Of a stretch of DNA of 29,903 bases, positions 16,703 to 23,096 are shown in pieces. The first letter of the stretch is position 1. Each line of letters starts with the position of its first letter. This DNA is from a virus. The notes beneath the pieces are model-generated. The model did not search any database and was not told the origin of the DNA. It was given only the letters and a program-made list of their open reading frames with translations. The position numbers were made by a program, and so were the translations under genes. The stretch is from the IMG/VR virus record IMGVR_UViG_3300019754_000015, positions 1 through 29,903 of that record. One strand, written 5' to 3'.

Positions 16703-16709
16703 ATAGCGA

Positions 16710-16715
16710 TATACT
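16710..16715 (+). promoter_or_regulatory. Weak rightward -10 element (TATACT)
   Basis: TATACT with no good -35, which is tolerated in Campylobacterota. It would give a leader of about 100 bases with two small inverted repeats (CCCTA/TAGGG at 16738-16752 and CAAGG/CCTTG at 16759-16787). Confidence 0.35.
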
Positions 16716-16810
16716 ATGGTTAAGAAAGAGAGAGAAACCCTAGAGTTTAGGGAATCTTCAAGGAGAGCCAACCCGCTTTGACCCTTGGAGATACCAGCTA
16801 GTAGCAGAAT

Positions 16811-16862
16811 AAGTTTAATTAAGCACTTTATGAGTGTTTATAAAATTTATATATTAAAGGAT
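16811..16862 (+). promoter_or_regulatory. Cassette promoter repeat, copy 1
   Basis: 52 bases identical to 18704-18755; the first 41 match 17238-17278 with one difference. It contains TATAAAAT (-10-like) and an upstream TTAATT about 17 bases away. Between them lies the inverted pair AAGCACT / AGTGTTT around TTATG, placed like an operator. It ends in AAAGGAT, the ribosome site of the gene at 16868. Confidence 0.75.
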
Positions 16863-16867
16863 TGGTT

Positions 16868-17209
16868 ATGAGAAAGTTAAATAAAAGTTTTAGTGGTGTT
16901 GCTGGTGGTGTTAGTTTTTACTATATGGTAAATGAATTGCTTAGGGACAATGGAGTAGATAAAGCTAAGTTGTACAAAAATTGGAAAAATGATAAAACAG
17001 TTTTTGAGATAAATAACAAAAAATATGTTATTTCACGCGGTAGTTATATATTTAAATACGATGGTCAAATTGAGTTTGAAGAGTTTTTTGGAAAAACAAG
17101 AGAGCTGAGCAACACGATAAAAAGTGATTATAGATGCTCCCACAGCTACGATGCTTATGGAAACTACCCAGAGGGGGAAGATTTTTTTATCGTAGACTTT
17201 GAGCGGTAG
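16868..17209 (+). CDS. Cassette gene 1, hypothetical protein
   Basis: A 113-residue protein of unknown function. The ATG at 16868 has AAAGGATTGGTT before it, the best-placed start. The sequence is Lys/Asn/Tyr-rich with short strands (KTVFEINNKKYVISRGSY, then IFKYDGQIEFEEFFG). It has no signal peptide or membrane helix. It is bracketed by the promoter repeat upstream and the AGAGCC/GGCTCT hairpin downstream, so it forms a self-contained unit. It is visibly more AT-rich than the structural genes, which suggests separate acquisition. Such cassettes in prophages are often lysogeny-expressed accessory genes (morons), an inference here. Confidence 0.75.
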   Translation: MRKLNKSFSGVAGGVSFYYMVNELLRDNGVDKAKLYKNWKNDKTVFEINNKKYVISRGSYIFKYDGQIEFEEFFGKTRELSNTIKSDYRCSHSYDAYGNYPEGEDFFIVDFER

Positions 17210-17217
17210 TGCATATT

Positions 17218-17234
17218 AGAGCCTCTTTGGCTCT
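17218..17234 (+). terminator. Hairpin after cassette gene 1
   Basis: AGAGCC-TCTTT-GGCTCT: perfect 6-bp stem with a 5-base loop, 8 bases after the stop codon. It is not followed by a strong U-run. The same stem recurs after cassette gene 2. Confidence 0.55.
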
Positions 17235-17237
17235 TAT

Positions 17238-17278
17238 AAGTTTAATTAAGCACTTTACGAGTGTTTATAAAATTTATA
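17238..17278 (+). promoter_or_regulatory. Cassette promoter repeat, copy 2
   Basis: Matches the first 41 bases of copy 1 except T to C in the centre of the inverted repeat; both arms and the TATAAAAT are unchanged. It directly follows the hairpin of the previous cassette. Confidence 0.75.
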
Positions 17279-17294
17279 CAAAAGGAAAAATAAA

Positions 17295-17612
17295 ATGATA
17301 TATGATAGAGAGGTTCTTCCAAAATTGGAAGATATAAAAAATGTAGAGAAAAAATTTTATGATGTGGGAAGTTGCCAGTGTGGCAATATCTCGGCTATAA
17401 TGGTAGAGACAGAAGAGGAAAGTTTTTTTGCGATAAATCAAGATTGGGATTTATCGATTACTGCAGATGGCACGGTAAAGATACCGTACATATCAACCCC
17501 ATTTAAAACAAAAAATTTAAGGGCTGTTGAGGTTAGCTATAGAAAGTTAACCGAACTATTACGAAATATAAAAATAGACAAAGATACACTTAAGCCTATG
17601 CTTTGCCAATAA
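17295..17612 (+). CDS. Cassette gene 2, hypothetical protein
   Basis: A 105-residue protein of unknown function. The ribosome site AAAAGGAAAAATAAA precedes the ATG. A CQCG lies near residues 27-30, followed by an alternating strand pattern (NISAIMVETEEESFFAINQD) and a C-terminal helix. No family is recognised. It lies between promoter repeat 2 and the second AGAGCC/GGCTCT hairpin, repeating the layout of gene 1, and is similarly AT-rich. Confidence 0.75.
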   Translation: MIYDREVLPKLEDIKNVEKKFYDVGSCQCGNISAIMVETEEESFFAINQDWDLSITADGTVKIPYISTPFKTKNLRAVEVSYRKLTELLRNIKIDKDTLKPMLCQ

Positions 17613-17621
17613 GGAGCAGAT

Positions 17622-17648
17622 ATGAAACCCCCAAACACTACCGAATAG
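17622..17648 (+). CDS. Eight-codon minigene with a strong ribosome site
   Basis: ATG to TAG encoding MKPPNTTE, preceded by AAGGAGCAGAT, one of the best ribosome sites in the region. The stop overlaps the start of the hairpin at 17647. It could be a leader peptide or the decayed start of a lost gene. Confidence 0.3.
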   Translation: MKPPNTTE

Positions 17649-17664
17649 AGCCTCACACGGCTCT
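17647..17664 (+). terminator. Hairpin after cassette gene 2
   Basis: AGAGCC-TCACAC-GGCTCT, the same 6-bp stem as the hairpin at 17218 but with a different loop, followed by TAAAATAG rather than a U-run. Confidence 0.5.
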
Positions 17665-17741
17665 AAAATAGAAACACATAACTTGCCTTATGGCTTACAA
17701 TTTTTTAAAGGGTCGTGACCTGCCACGGAAAAGGATAAGAG

Positions 17742-18665
17742 ATGGAAATAATTAGCTTTTTAGGAAACAGATTTTTAAAAGAGGGATTCCCCGAAGAAAA
17801 ATTTACTATAATAGGGGAATTTAAGAGACCTCCTTTTGCTAGAGTTGTCGAAGAATACGACATAGAAGATGAAAGAATTATTGCATCTATTCTTTATAAA
17901 AAATTCTTTAATGAAGATAGTATCCTCACTAAAGATGATAAATCCCTTATTGAAAGCGAAAAAACAAATAAAACACAAAAAACAAAAATTAGGTTAGCAT
18001 TGTCTGCGCTAATAGATAATGCCGTAGAAACCTCCGATATTAATTATATCAAAGAGAAAATTTCCGACTCCAAAATAAAAATACAGTGGAATGTCGAAGC
18101 AGATTTTATTTTGATAAAATCTATTTGTGGGGGGTATATGCCTACAACAATTTCTATTTATGGTGGTATCCTACTGTTTGGAAAAGATAAGGTACAGGAG
18201 AGGTTTTTCAATAGAATCTGCGAAGGTTCTCTGCTCTACCAAAATGTTGCTTTTTTGGAAAAATACGGCTTTGAGTATTCAGAAGCTCAAAAAACATTCC
18301 TGACAAGCGAAAACTACAATGAGGTAAACGCAAGTTTCTACTCTCTTAAATCCGTATCCAAATGGGTAGAAATCGACCATGTTCTTTTTTCTCACGCAAA
18401 CGGGCACAAATATGCAAACATTTTCCTTAGGGCATACATTAAGGGGAAAACGAATGCCCAAGTATGTAGCGAGATATGGGAATATTGGCAATATAGAGAA
18501 ATGGGAGGATGGCTCATTGACCTTCTCAAATTCAAAGAGGGGGAGAGAGTGAAGTGTGTCTCGTCTTCACAGGAGGGAGTGTACTTGTTTAAGAGGAACA
18601 GAATACACTACTTCAAAAATAAAGAAGGGTGTATCATTGGGAGTACTCGTATTATTAGTATTTAG
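17742..18665 (+). CDS. Cassette gene 3, hypothetical 307-residue protein
   Basis: A large AT-rich gene of unknown function, starting after AAGGATAAGAG. It has a charged N-terminal half (residues 1-110, with DDKSLIESEKTNKTQKTKIR) and a mixed middle (WNVEADFILIKSICGGYMP), then a Trp/Tyr-rich C-terminal third (AQVCSEIWEYWQYREMGGW, then a KGEGERV-like SH3-type strand region). It has no signal peptide or membrane helix. Unlike genes 1 and 2 it has no promoter repeat directly upstream; a small hairpin (CGTG/CACG at about 17715-17728) precedes its ribosome site. Its place among small cassettes suggests an accessory role such as superinfection immunity, but nothing in the sequence shows it. Confidence 0.75.
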   Translation: MEIISFLGNRFLKEGFPEEKFTIIGEFKRPPFARVVEEYDIEDERIIASILYKKFFNEDSILTKDDKSLIESEKTNKTQKTKIRLALSALIDNAVETSDINYIKEKISDSKIKIQWNVEADFILIKSICGGYMPTTISIYGGILLFGKDKVQERFFNRICEGSLLYQNVAFLEKYGFEYSEAQKTFLTSENYNEVNASFYSLKSVSKWVEIDHVLFSHANGHKYANIFLRAYIKGKTNAQVCSEIWEYWQYREMGGWLIDLLKFKEGERVKCVSSSQEGVYLFKRNRIHYFKNKEGCIIGSTRIISI

Positions 18666-18673
18666 CATTTCCA

Positions 18674-18693
18674 CTCTCCACAACTGTGGAGAG
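18674..18693 (+). terminator. Hairpin after cassette gene 3
   Basis: CTCTCCACA and TGTGGAGAG are perfect 9-bp arms around AC, eight bases after the stop codon and followed by AATAAAA. It is the strongest hairpin in the cassette region. Confidence 0.65.
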
Positions 18694-18703
18694 AATAAAA
18701 CAT

Positions 18704-18755
18704 AAGTTTAATTAAGCACTTTATGAGTGTTTATAAAATTTATATATTAAAGGAT
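18704..18755 (+). promoter_or_regulatory. Cassette promoter repeat, copy 3
   Basis: 52 bases identical to copy 1 (16811-16862), including the TATAAAAT, the AAGCACT/AGTGTTT arms and the AAAGGA ribosome site. Perfect identity over nearly 2 kb distance implies recent duplication or strong selection. Confidence 0.75.
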
Positions 18756-18760
18756 ATAAG

Positions 18761-18874
18761 ATGAAAGACTTTGAAGAGTTTAAGCGAGAATCGGAGCGAA
18801 ATGAGAAAATATTTGTACTTAGTGTATCATTATTTTTTATTTTCGGAGCTATATTTTGTAGAGTATATTGCTAA
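18761..18874 (+). CDS. Small single-helix membrane protein (37 residues)
   Basis: ATG at 18761 with AAAGGATATAAG before it. Residues 1-17 are charged (MKDFEEFKRESERNEK); residues 17-33 are a hydrophobic helix (IFVLSVSLFFIFGAIFC), followed by a short basic end. It is the first gene after promoter repeat 3 and lies 9 bases before the Cro-like regulator. Small membrane proteins of this kind often mediate superinfection exclusion, but the role is unproven. Confidence 0.7.
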   Translation: MKDFEEFKRESERNEKIFVLSVSLFFIFGAIFCRVYC

Positions 18875-18883
18875 GGAGAAAAG

Positions 18884-19069
18884 ATGCGAAAAGCAACAGG
18901 CAAAGAGTGTGCCAAAGCCCTTGGCATCACCACCAAGGCGTGGCAAAAGCGGAAGGCAGGAGAGGAGAAGACCTATCTAGCCATCGGTATCGCCACCTAC
19001 CTCGACCACCAAGAAGTAAAAAAAGAAGCGTGGCAAAAAGCCCAAGAGACAAAAGCTATAGAGTCCTAG
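18884..19069 (+). CDS. Small Cro-like helix-turn-helix regulator
   Basis: A 61-residue basic protein starting after TAAGGAGAAAAG. GKECAKALGITTKAWQKRKA fits a helix-turn-helix of the Cro/YdaS-like type: helix, turn at LGIT, recognition helix, then a segment ending in IATYLD. It is shorter than CI-type repressors and has no second domain. It lies between promoter repeat 3 and the promoter-operator at 19111-19179, so one of these elements is a likely target. Its base composition is clearly richer in GC than the preceding cassettes. Confidence 0.65.
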   Translation: MRKATGKECAKALGITTKAWQKRKAGEEKTYLAIGIATYLDHQEVKKEAWQKAQETKAIES

Positions 19070-19110
19070 ACTCCTATAGCATCATCTCCTAAGATATTTA
19101 TTCTTAATAC

Positions 19111-19139
19111 TTGACTTTAGTAAGAAAATATATTATAAT
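19111..19139 (+). promoter_or_regulatory. Sigma-70 promoter for the maintenance block
   Basis: TTGACT and TATAAT with exactly 17 bases between, close to perfect consensus. It faces the small HTH genes, parA and parB. Confidence 0.85.
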
Positions 19140-19141
19140 AC

Positions 19142-19179
19142 TTTATCTAATCGTATCTAGTGTTATCCAATTAGATAAA
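19142..19179 (+). promoter_or_regulatory. Operator-like palindrome at the maintenance promoter start
   Basis: TTTATCTAAT and ATTAGATAAA are perfect 10-bp inverted arms 18 bases apart, starting 3 bases after the -10. The spacer carries further related half-sites (TATCTAGTG, TTATCCA). Repressor binding here would block transcription start. Confidence 0.7.
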
Positions 19180-19328
19180 TGCTAGGAGATATTTAAAACA
19201 ACCATCCGTACTGAGCAACGGACTAAGAAAACTACAAGCAGAGTATAGAGTAGTCAAAGCTTTTTATCAAGCGTATATGTATATGTGCGTTTGTAGAGAG
19301 TTTAAAACCAAAACAAAAGGAAATACAC

Positions 19329-19490
19329 ATGTTAGATACCGTAATGATAGGAATGCACATCTGGAGAGTACAGGGCAAAACAATAGTAGCCAATACACCC
19401 AAAGAGGCTAGAGAGGCGTATAGAATAGTAGAGGCACAAAATTTCGCCAGCGAAAAAAGACTACCAAAAGGAAAAAAATGGCAACACTAA
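19329..19490 (+). CDS. Small hypothetical protein (53 residues) carrying the palindromic repeat
   Basis: ATG at 19329 with AAAGGAAATACAC before it; it ends at 19490, overlapping the next gene by 13 bases. The N-terminal part (HIWRVQGKTIVANTPKEARE) has a strand-helix pattern seen in short regulatory proteins. Codons at 19442-19455 are the dispersed palindrome, giving FASEK. The rest is basic (RLPKGKKWQH). The function is unknown. Confidence 0.7.
   Translation: MLDTVMIGMHIWRVQGKTIVANTPKEAREAYRIVEAQNFASEKRLPKGKKWQH
19442..19455. repeat. Palindromic repeat TTTCGCCAGCGAAA, copy 5
   Basis: Perfect-arm copy inside the small gene at 19329-19490, read as FASEK in frame. It lies less than 1 kb upstream of parA. 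Confidence 0.85.
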
Positions 19491-19693
19491 TAACCCCTCA
19501 ACAATTCATGGAACGCTACACCACATCTCTCCAAGCACAGTGGATTTGGAGAAGAGAAGGAAAAGTAAATTACGAACGCATAGGCACAAGAATCCTCTAT
19601 AAACAAGAGCTTTGTGACGAAATGGCACTAAGAGGAGAGTTTGGGGTAAAGCCTATGCTAGCAGTACAAGCTTTGCAAAATGGAGAAAGCTAG
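19478..19693 (+). CDS. Small HTH_17/excisionase-like DNA-binding protein
   Basis: A 71-residue protein starting after AAAAGGAAAAA. ITPQQFMERY, then WIWRREGKVNYERIGTRILY followed by KQEL, matches the MerR-like/HTH_17 pattern, in which a W-R-R-EGK turn and a RIGTRILY strand follow the recognition helix. Such proteins act as excisionases, plasmid copy or transcription regulators. Because no integrase is present, regulation of replication or partition is more likely than excision. Confidence 0.65.
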   Translation: MATLITPQQFMERYTTSLQAQWIWRREGKVNYERIGTRILYKQELCDEMALRGEFGVKPMLAVQALQNGES

Positions 19694-19907
19694 AGATATA
19701 AACGACATTGTCGAAAAAATAAAAGACGAAATATCTCTACAAAAAAAAGGCAAGATTTATGACAACGATGTAGCCACACACTTAAGAATGACACCCTTCG
19801 CATTAGCAGCAAGAAAAGCTAAAAAAAACATTCCCTACAAAGAGATCCTAGATTTCTGCTACAGAACAGGTATAGACCCAATTCAAATATTTTACAAGGA
19901 GACATAA
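19680..19907 (+). CDS. CI-like repressor head domain protein
   Basis: A 75-residue protein. GKIYDNDVATHLRMTPFALA, then ARKAKKNIPYKEILDFCYRT and GIDPIQIFY, follows the phage CI-repressor N-terminal helix-turn-helix, where the IPYxxILDFC segment is diagnostic. It lacks the C-terminal dimerisation/cleavage domain of full-length CI, so it may act as a small regulator. The start overlaps the upstream gene by 14 bases. It is a candidate to control the promoters at 19111 and 16590. Confidence 0.7.
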   Translation: MEKARDINDIVEKIKDEISLQKKGKIYDNDVATHLRMTPFALAARKAKKNIPYKEILDFCYRTGIDPIQIFYKET

Positions 19908-20311
19908 TGAGAGACAAATTCATCCGATTTATGAAAGACCATAGAGCCTACGAGGAGTGGATAGATGCTATTGCACCATTATGTATAGAAGATATACAAG
20001 AGCATTTCATAGATGGTTGTGCAAAAGATATTCTAGCAGATGGGTTTTTGTTTTATTATTCAGATAATTCACAAGCCGATTGGCAAGAGCTACACGACCT
20101 TTGGGAAGAGATAGCAAAACAAACAATAACTATAGTTTTTCATAATGCCTACTGGAACTACGAAAAAGGCAGACTCTACAGAGCAGATCAAAGAGGCAAA
20201 AATACACACCTAGTGACAAATGATGTAGCACGAGTTGTGAAATACATAGCCGACTATCATAGAGTATGCCAAAAAACCATACATAACATATATGAGGAAG
20301 CGATAAAATGA
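19907..20311 (+). CDS. Hypothetical protein upstream of parA
   Basis: A 134-residue protein of unknown function, starting one base into the stop of the CI-like gene (TAATG) after an AAGGAGACA ribosome site. The N-terminal half is acidic and helical (EEWIDAIAPLCIEDIQEHFI); the C-terminal half is richer in aromatic and basic residues. It overlaps parA by ATGA, so it is translated with the partition genes. No motif identifies it. Confidence 0.7.
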   Translation: MRDKFIRFMKDHRAYEEWIDAIAPLCIEDIQEHFIDGCAKDILADGFLFYYSDNSQADWQELHDLWEEIAKQTITIVFHNAYWNYEKGRLYRADQRGKNTHLVTNDVARVVKYIADYHRVCQKTIHNIYEEAIK

Positions 20312-20925
20312 ATACAATAATAGCATTCGCACACACCAAAGGAGGTGTTGGCAAATCTACTCTTGCGTGGCATATAGCAAATGCCCTACAACACAGAAGC
20401 CAAAAAGTTAAGATTTTAGATTTAGACTTCCAGCAAACTTTGCGAGTAGTTGCAGATATTAGAGAGCAATATACTATGCCACCTATGGAAGTTCTTCAAG
20501 TAGAAAATGCTGATGAACTTATTGCTATATTTGAAAATAACGAAGATATACTAATAGTAGACATCGGAGGATTTGATAGCGATTTAAACCGTATTACTTT
20601 AGCCTATGCAGATACGATCATTGTACCAATATCAAATGCAATAACAGAGATGATAGGATTCCAAACATTTAAGGAAATTCTTAAAGAAGTAGATAGAGAA
20701 GATGTCCATATATTGCTTAATAATATACACCCTTTAGCCAAAGACTTTTCTGCGATAAGAGAGCTTGTAGAGGCTACTAACGCCACACTATATAGTCCTG
20801 TAGTACGCAGACGCAAAACCTATGAAGATGCAATGCAGGTAGGTGCTAGTGTCTACGAGACGAATAACAGCAAAGCCATAGCAGAGATAGAGGAGGTGCT
20901 AGATGCCATCTTCTACACATCCTAA
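20308..20925 (+). CDS. parA: ParA partition ATPase
   Basis: A 205-residue MinD/ParA-family ATPase. It has the deviant Walker A KGGVGKS at 11-17, DLD at 38-40, and the Walker A-prime/B region ILIVDIGG with Asp85. There is no N-terminal DNA-binding extension, so it is the short type. ParA coats the nucleoid and moves ParB-bound replicons apart at division. The end overlaps the parB start by 23 bases. With ParB and no integrase, it points to maintenance as a plasmid. Confidence 0.95.
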   Translation: MNTIIAFAHTKGGVGKSTLAWHIANALQHRSQKVKILDLDFQQTLRVVADIREQYTMPPMEVLQVENADELIAIFENNEDILIVDIGGFDSDLNRITLAYADTIIVPISNAITEMIGFQTFKEILKEVDREDVHILLNNIHPLAKDFSAIRELVEATNATLYSPVVRRRKTYEDAMQVGASVYETNNSKAIAEIEEVLDAIFYTS

Positions 20926-21787
20926 AAGAAAGATACTTGGCAAACTCGATACAGCACTCCTGACCAAAGTAACAAGAAGCCCAAATACAAAAGGTATCAC
21001 TCCATTTGCAGAGATACCAATAAATCAACTCTTTCCAAATCCCAACCAACCTAGGAAAGAGTTCAACCAAGAGTCCCTACAGGAACTAGCACAAAGTATC
21101 AAGGCACAGGGGCTTATACAGCCTATAGCCGTAAGCAAAAGAGATTTACAATATATGATAGTCTCAGGAGAGAGACGATACCAAGCTATATCAAAATATA
21201 CAGACTTCAAAACTATCCGTTGCCATGTCCTACAAGCAACGGATAAAGAGATCATGGAGATAGCCCTAGTAGAGAATATACAAAGAGACAACCTTACAGC
21301 AATGGAGGAAGCCCTCTATATACTAGAACTCCAAAAGACAGGCAACTACACAGGAGGAGAACTAGCCCATATCATAGGCAAAAGCCCAAGCTACATCTCC
21401 AAAGCCCTAAGAGCCACAAAACTACCAGAGCATTTAATAAATGCCATAAGAGGTAGCGATAGAACCTATGGGATGGAGATAATACAAGAACTAGCTAGAG
21501 TAAAAGACCCTGATAAACAGCAACTTCTCTTTGATATAGATGCAACAAGAGAAGAGATTCGAGAGCAATGTAGAAAAGAGAAAGAACCAAAGATAGAAGA
21601 GGATTCTCCCCAAGATATATTTACAAAAGCTCAAAAACTAAAATATTGTTTCACTGGAGAATGTGACCTAGAAGATTACTCGGTTATAAAAAGAGTAAGT
21701 GACGCATCATTTTCTCTTTACGAGAACACAGCAGACATCCTTTTAGAAAAGGGAAAAACCTACAAAATTACAATAGAGGAGATATAG
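20903..21787 (+). CDS. parB: ParB partition CTPase/DNA-binding protein
   Basis: A 294-residue ParB. CTP-binding motifs are visible: GLIQPIAV at 70-77, GERRYQA at 89-95 and ENIQRDNL at 124-131. A helix-turn-helix follows at about 150-172 (TGGELAHIIGKSPSYISKAL). The C-terminal part is acidic and less conserved. ParB should load at parS sites and slide. No parS array lies in a gap beside parAB because the genes here overlap, so the sites must lie inside genes or elsewhere. The six dispersed palindromes are candidates. Confidence 0.95.
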   Translation: MPSSTHPKRKILGKLDTALLTKVTRSPNTKGITPFAEIPINQLFPNPNQPRKEFNQESLQELAQSIKAQGLIQPIAVSKRDLQYMIVSGERRYQAISKYTDFKTIRCHVLQATDKEIMEIALVENIQRDNLTAMEEALYILELQKTGNYTGGELAHIIGKSPSYISKALRATKLPEHLINAIRGSDRTYGMEIIQELARVKDPDKQQLLFDIDATREEIREQCRKEKEPKIEEDSPQDIFTKAQKLKYCFTGECDLEDYSVIKRVSDASFSLYENTADILLEKGKTYKITIEEI

Positions 21788-22012
21788 ATGACAGTACAAG
21801 AGTATTGGGAAGACTTTGAGAGCAGAGTGATACCAAAAGAGGCGGAAGAACAACAAAGAGCAGAGATGAGAATGGCTTTTGTATCAGGAATGCTTCTCTA
21901 TGGAGTAGAGATTCTTGGTAATAGGGACAAAAATCTTGCCATAGAAGTTTTCACTGAAGCAAACAAATATAAAACAAAACAAGCCCTAGAGGTATACAAG
22001 GAGACAAAATGA
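21788..22012 (+). CDS. Small hypothetical phage protein after parB
   Basis: A 74-residue helical protein starting directly after the parB stop with an AGGAGATATAG ribosome site. EEQQRAEMRMAFVSGMLLYG resembles a short helical motif common in unassigned phage proteins. It is coupled to the next gene by a four-base overlap. The function is unknown. Confidence 0.65.
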   Translation: MTVQEYWEDFESRVIPKEAEEQQRAEMRMAFVSGMLLYGVEILGNRDKNLAIEVFTEANKYKTKQALEVYKETK

Positions 22013-22194
22013 ACCAAGCAAAACCTACACTATTTACGGCATTTGGATGCAAAGAGTGCCAATATTGGATTAGTAATCGTACCTGCATACTCTATAGCTT
22101 TAGCAAAGCAGATATAAATGTTGGAGCAACAATAAACGGCATAAGACAGCTCTCTCTAAGATTCCCTTGCGACTATGCCCCAAAGGCTAGATAG
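22009..22194 (+). CDS. Small cysteine-containing protein
   Basis: A 61-residue protein with CKEC at residues 14-17, plus Cys26 and Cys54. This spacing could bind one zinc ion, as in small zinc-ribbon proteins. The ribosome site AAGGAGACAAA precedes the ATG. The function is unknown; it may be a small regulator in the maintenance operon. Confidence 0.65.
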   Translation: MNQAKPTLFTAFGCKECQYWISNRTCILYSFSKADINVGATINGIRQLSLRFPCDYAPKAR

Positions 22195-22473
22195 TTGGAA
22201 GAGTACTTTGAAATGATCAAGCTCTTGGCAGAACAAGAGGCTCAAATGATAGAACTATGCTACAACAGTAGCGATGATCTAGGAGAAATTGCAATAGAAG
22301 ATAGCATCAAAAAATTTACCAAACTACTACGAAGCAGAAATGCTTTGTTTATCCCCCAACTATCTATGGAGTATCGCAGATTTGTAACAGATTTATTAAC
22401 AGCATTAGGCAAGATAGATGAAGAACTAATGCACAAAGTTATGCCTATCGTCTTGATAGGACGAAAATTATAA
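22195..22473 (+). CDS. Hypothetical helical protein
   Basis: A 92-residue, mostly helical protein (LLAEQEAQMIELCYNSSDDL, then SIKKFTKLLRSRNAL). The frame can start at TTG 22195, directly after the upstream stop, or at ATG 22213 with GGAAGAG before it. I favour neither strongly. No family is recognised. It is followed by a 44-base gap before the last gene of the unit. Confidence 0.6.
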   Translation: MEEYFEMIKLLAEQEAQMIELCYNSSDDLGEIAIEDSIKKFTKLLRSRNALFIPQLSMEYRRFVTDLLTALGKIDEELMHKVMPIVLIGRKL

Positions 22474-22517
22474 AATTATCTCTAGTATGATAATCAAAAA
22501 TGAAGAGGAACTATAAA

Positions 22518-23000
22518 ATGACAGAGAAAAACAGACGAACTCTTATCTTTGCCTCTATATGTGGCACAATGTTAGCAACATATAGCAAACAAGAGAAGAG
22601 CAGATTACATCAAGAGCTGGAGCTACGAGTAGCAAAAGGTATACGAAAGATAGTCAAAAAGGAGCAAACAGTAGGATTTGCAACTATCTCTTTAGCAGAT
22701 AGGCTATGGAAAGAGCTGGTAGATAAGTTTGCTAAAGAGAACCTTACCATAGATGCAAGTGTCTTTATTCTGGAGCTTGCAAGCAAAGATGAGAAAAACC
22801 TAGCAAAGCAATTTGGGATGGGTACAGGAATCTTGGGTAGGTGGAGTACTCTACAAGATAGACAAGACGCACTCAAGCTAGAACAAGATACTCGCACAGT
22901 AGTCAATTATCTGCTACAAATAACAAACAAAGCATTAGAGATAGAAGAAAAAAACCTATCCTTTGCAGAGCGTTTAGCACAAGCAAAAGCTACTGCCTAA
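22518..23000 (+). CDS. Hypothetical protein, last gene of the rightward unit
   Basis: A 160-residue protein with a long basic helix (RLHQELELRVAKGIRKIVKK), a central segment (SLADRLWKELVDKFAKENLT) and a C-terminal helix (EEKNLSFAERLAQAKATA). The ATG at 22518 has GAGGAACTATAAA upstream; the ATG at 22500 has no ribosome site. No family is recognised. It ends shortly before the convergence point. Confidence 0.7.
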   Translation: MTEKNRRTLIFASICGTMLATYSKQEKSRLHQELELRVAKGIRKIVKKEQTVGFATISLADRLWKELVDKFAKENLTIDASVFILELASKDEKNLAKQFGMGTGILGRWSTLQDRQDALKLEQDTRTVVNYLLQITNKALEIEEKNLSFAERLAQAKATA

Positions 23001-23015
23001 TACAACTACCCCCCA

Positions 23016-23060
23016 AGCTATACCTACTACCTGCCAAGGTATCCTGTAGGGCATAGCTTA
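23016..23060. terminator. Long imperfect hairpin at the convergence point
   Basis: Nested arms AAGCTAT/ATAGCTT, CCTAC/GTAGG and TACCT/AGGTA form a stem of about 17 pairs with small internal loops. It lies between the rightward unit and the leftward endolysin gene, where a bidirectional terminator is expected. No U-run follows on either side, so it might instead be a structured RNA or a DNA site. Confidence 0.5.
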
Positions 23061-23096
23061 GCACACTCACCACACACTTGCACCAAAATCAAAATA

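Larger units (their letters stand above)
16508..16867. other. Divergent control region and candidate replication origin
   Basis: This 360-bp gene-free stretch separates the two divergent units. It is AT-rich and holds a consensus leftward promoter, an operator-like repeat just downstream of it, a 27-bp perfect-arm palindrome, one of two 13-bp direct repeats, a weak rightward -10, a structured leader (16718-16810) and the first promoter repeat. The replication genes start at its left edge. AT-richness, repeats and position make it the best origin candidate, by inference. Confidence 0.6.

Noticed and set aside
16716-16781. 21-codon frame MVKKERETLEF... after the weak rightward -10
   Set aside because: It starts within the predicted -10/start-point region and has no ribosome site. 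The stretch is more likely an untranslated leader.
16738-16790. Possible tRNA or riboswitch in the rightward leader
   Set aside because: Only two short inverted repeats (5 bp each) are visible. No cloverleaf or known riboswitch core fits.
16811-18755. CRISPR-like array from the three promoter repeats
   Set aside because: Only three copies, with gene-sized and unequal spacing, and each contains promoter and ribosome site elements. No cas genes are present.
19175-19415. Long open frame across the leader of the maintenance transcript (SNGLRKLQAEYRVVKAFYQ and onward)
   Set aside because: It has no acceptable start codon near the AGGAG at 19184, its internal ATGs lack ribosome sites, and it overlaps the better supported gene at 19329 in another frame.
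21645-21660. Half-match to canonical parS (TGTTTCAC) inside parB
   Set aside because: Only the left half matches and the right half is not symmetrical, so it is probably chance.
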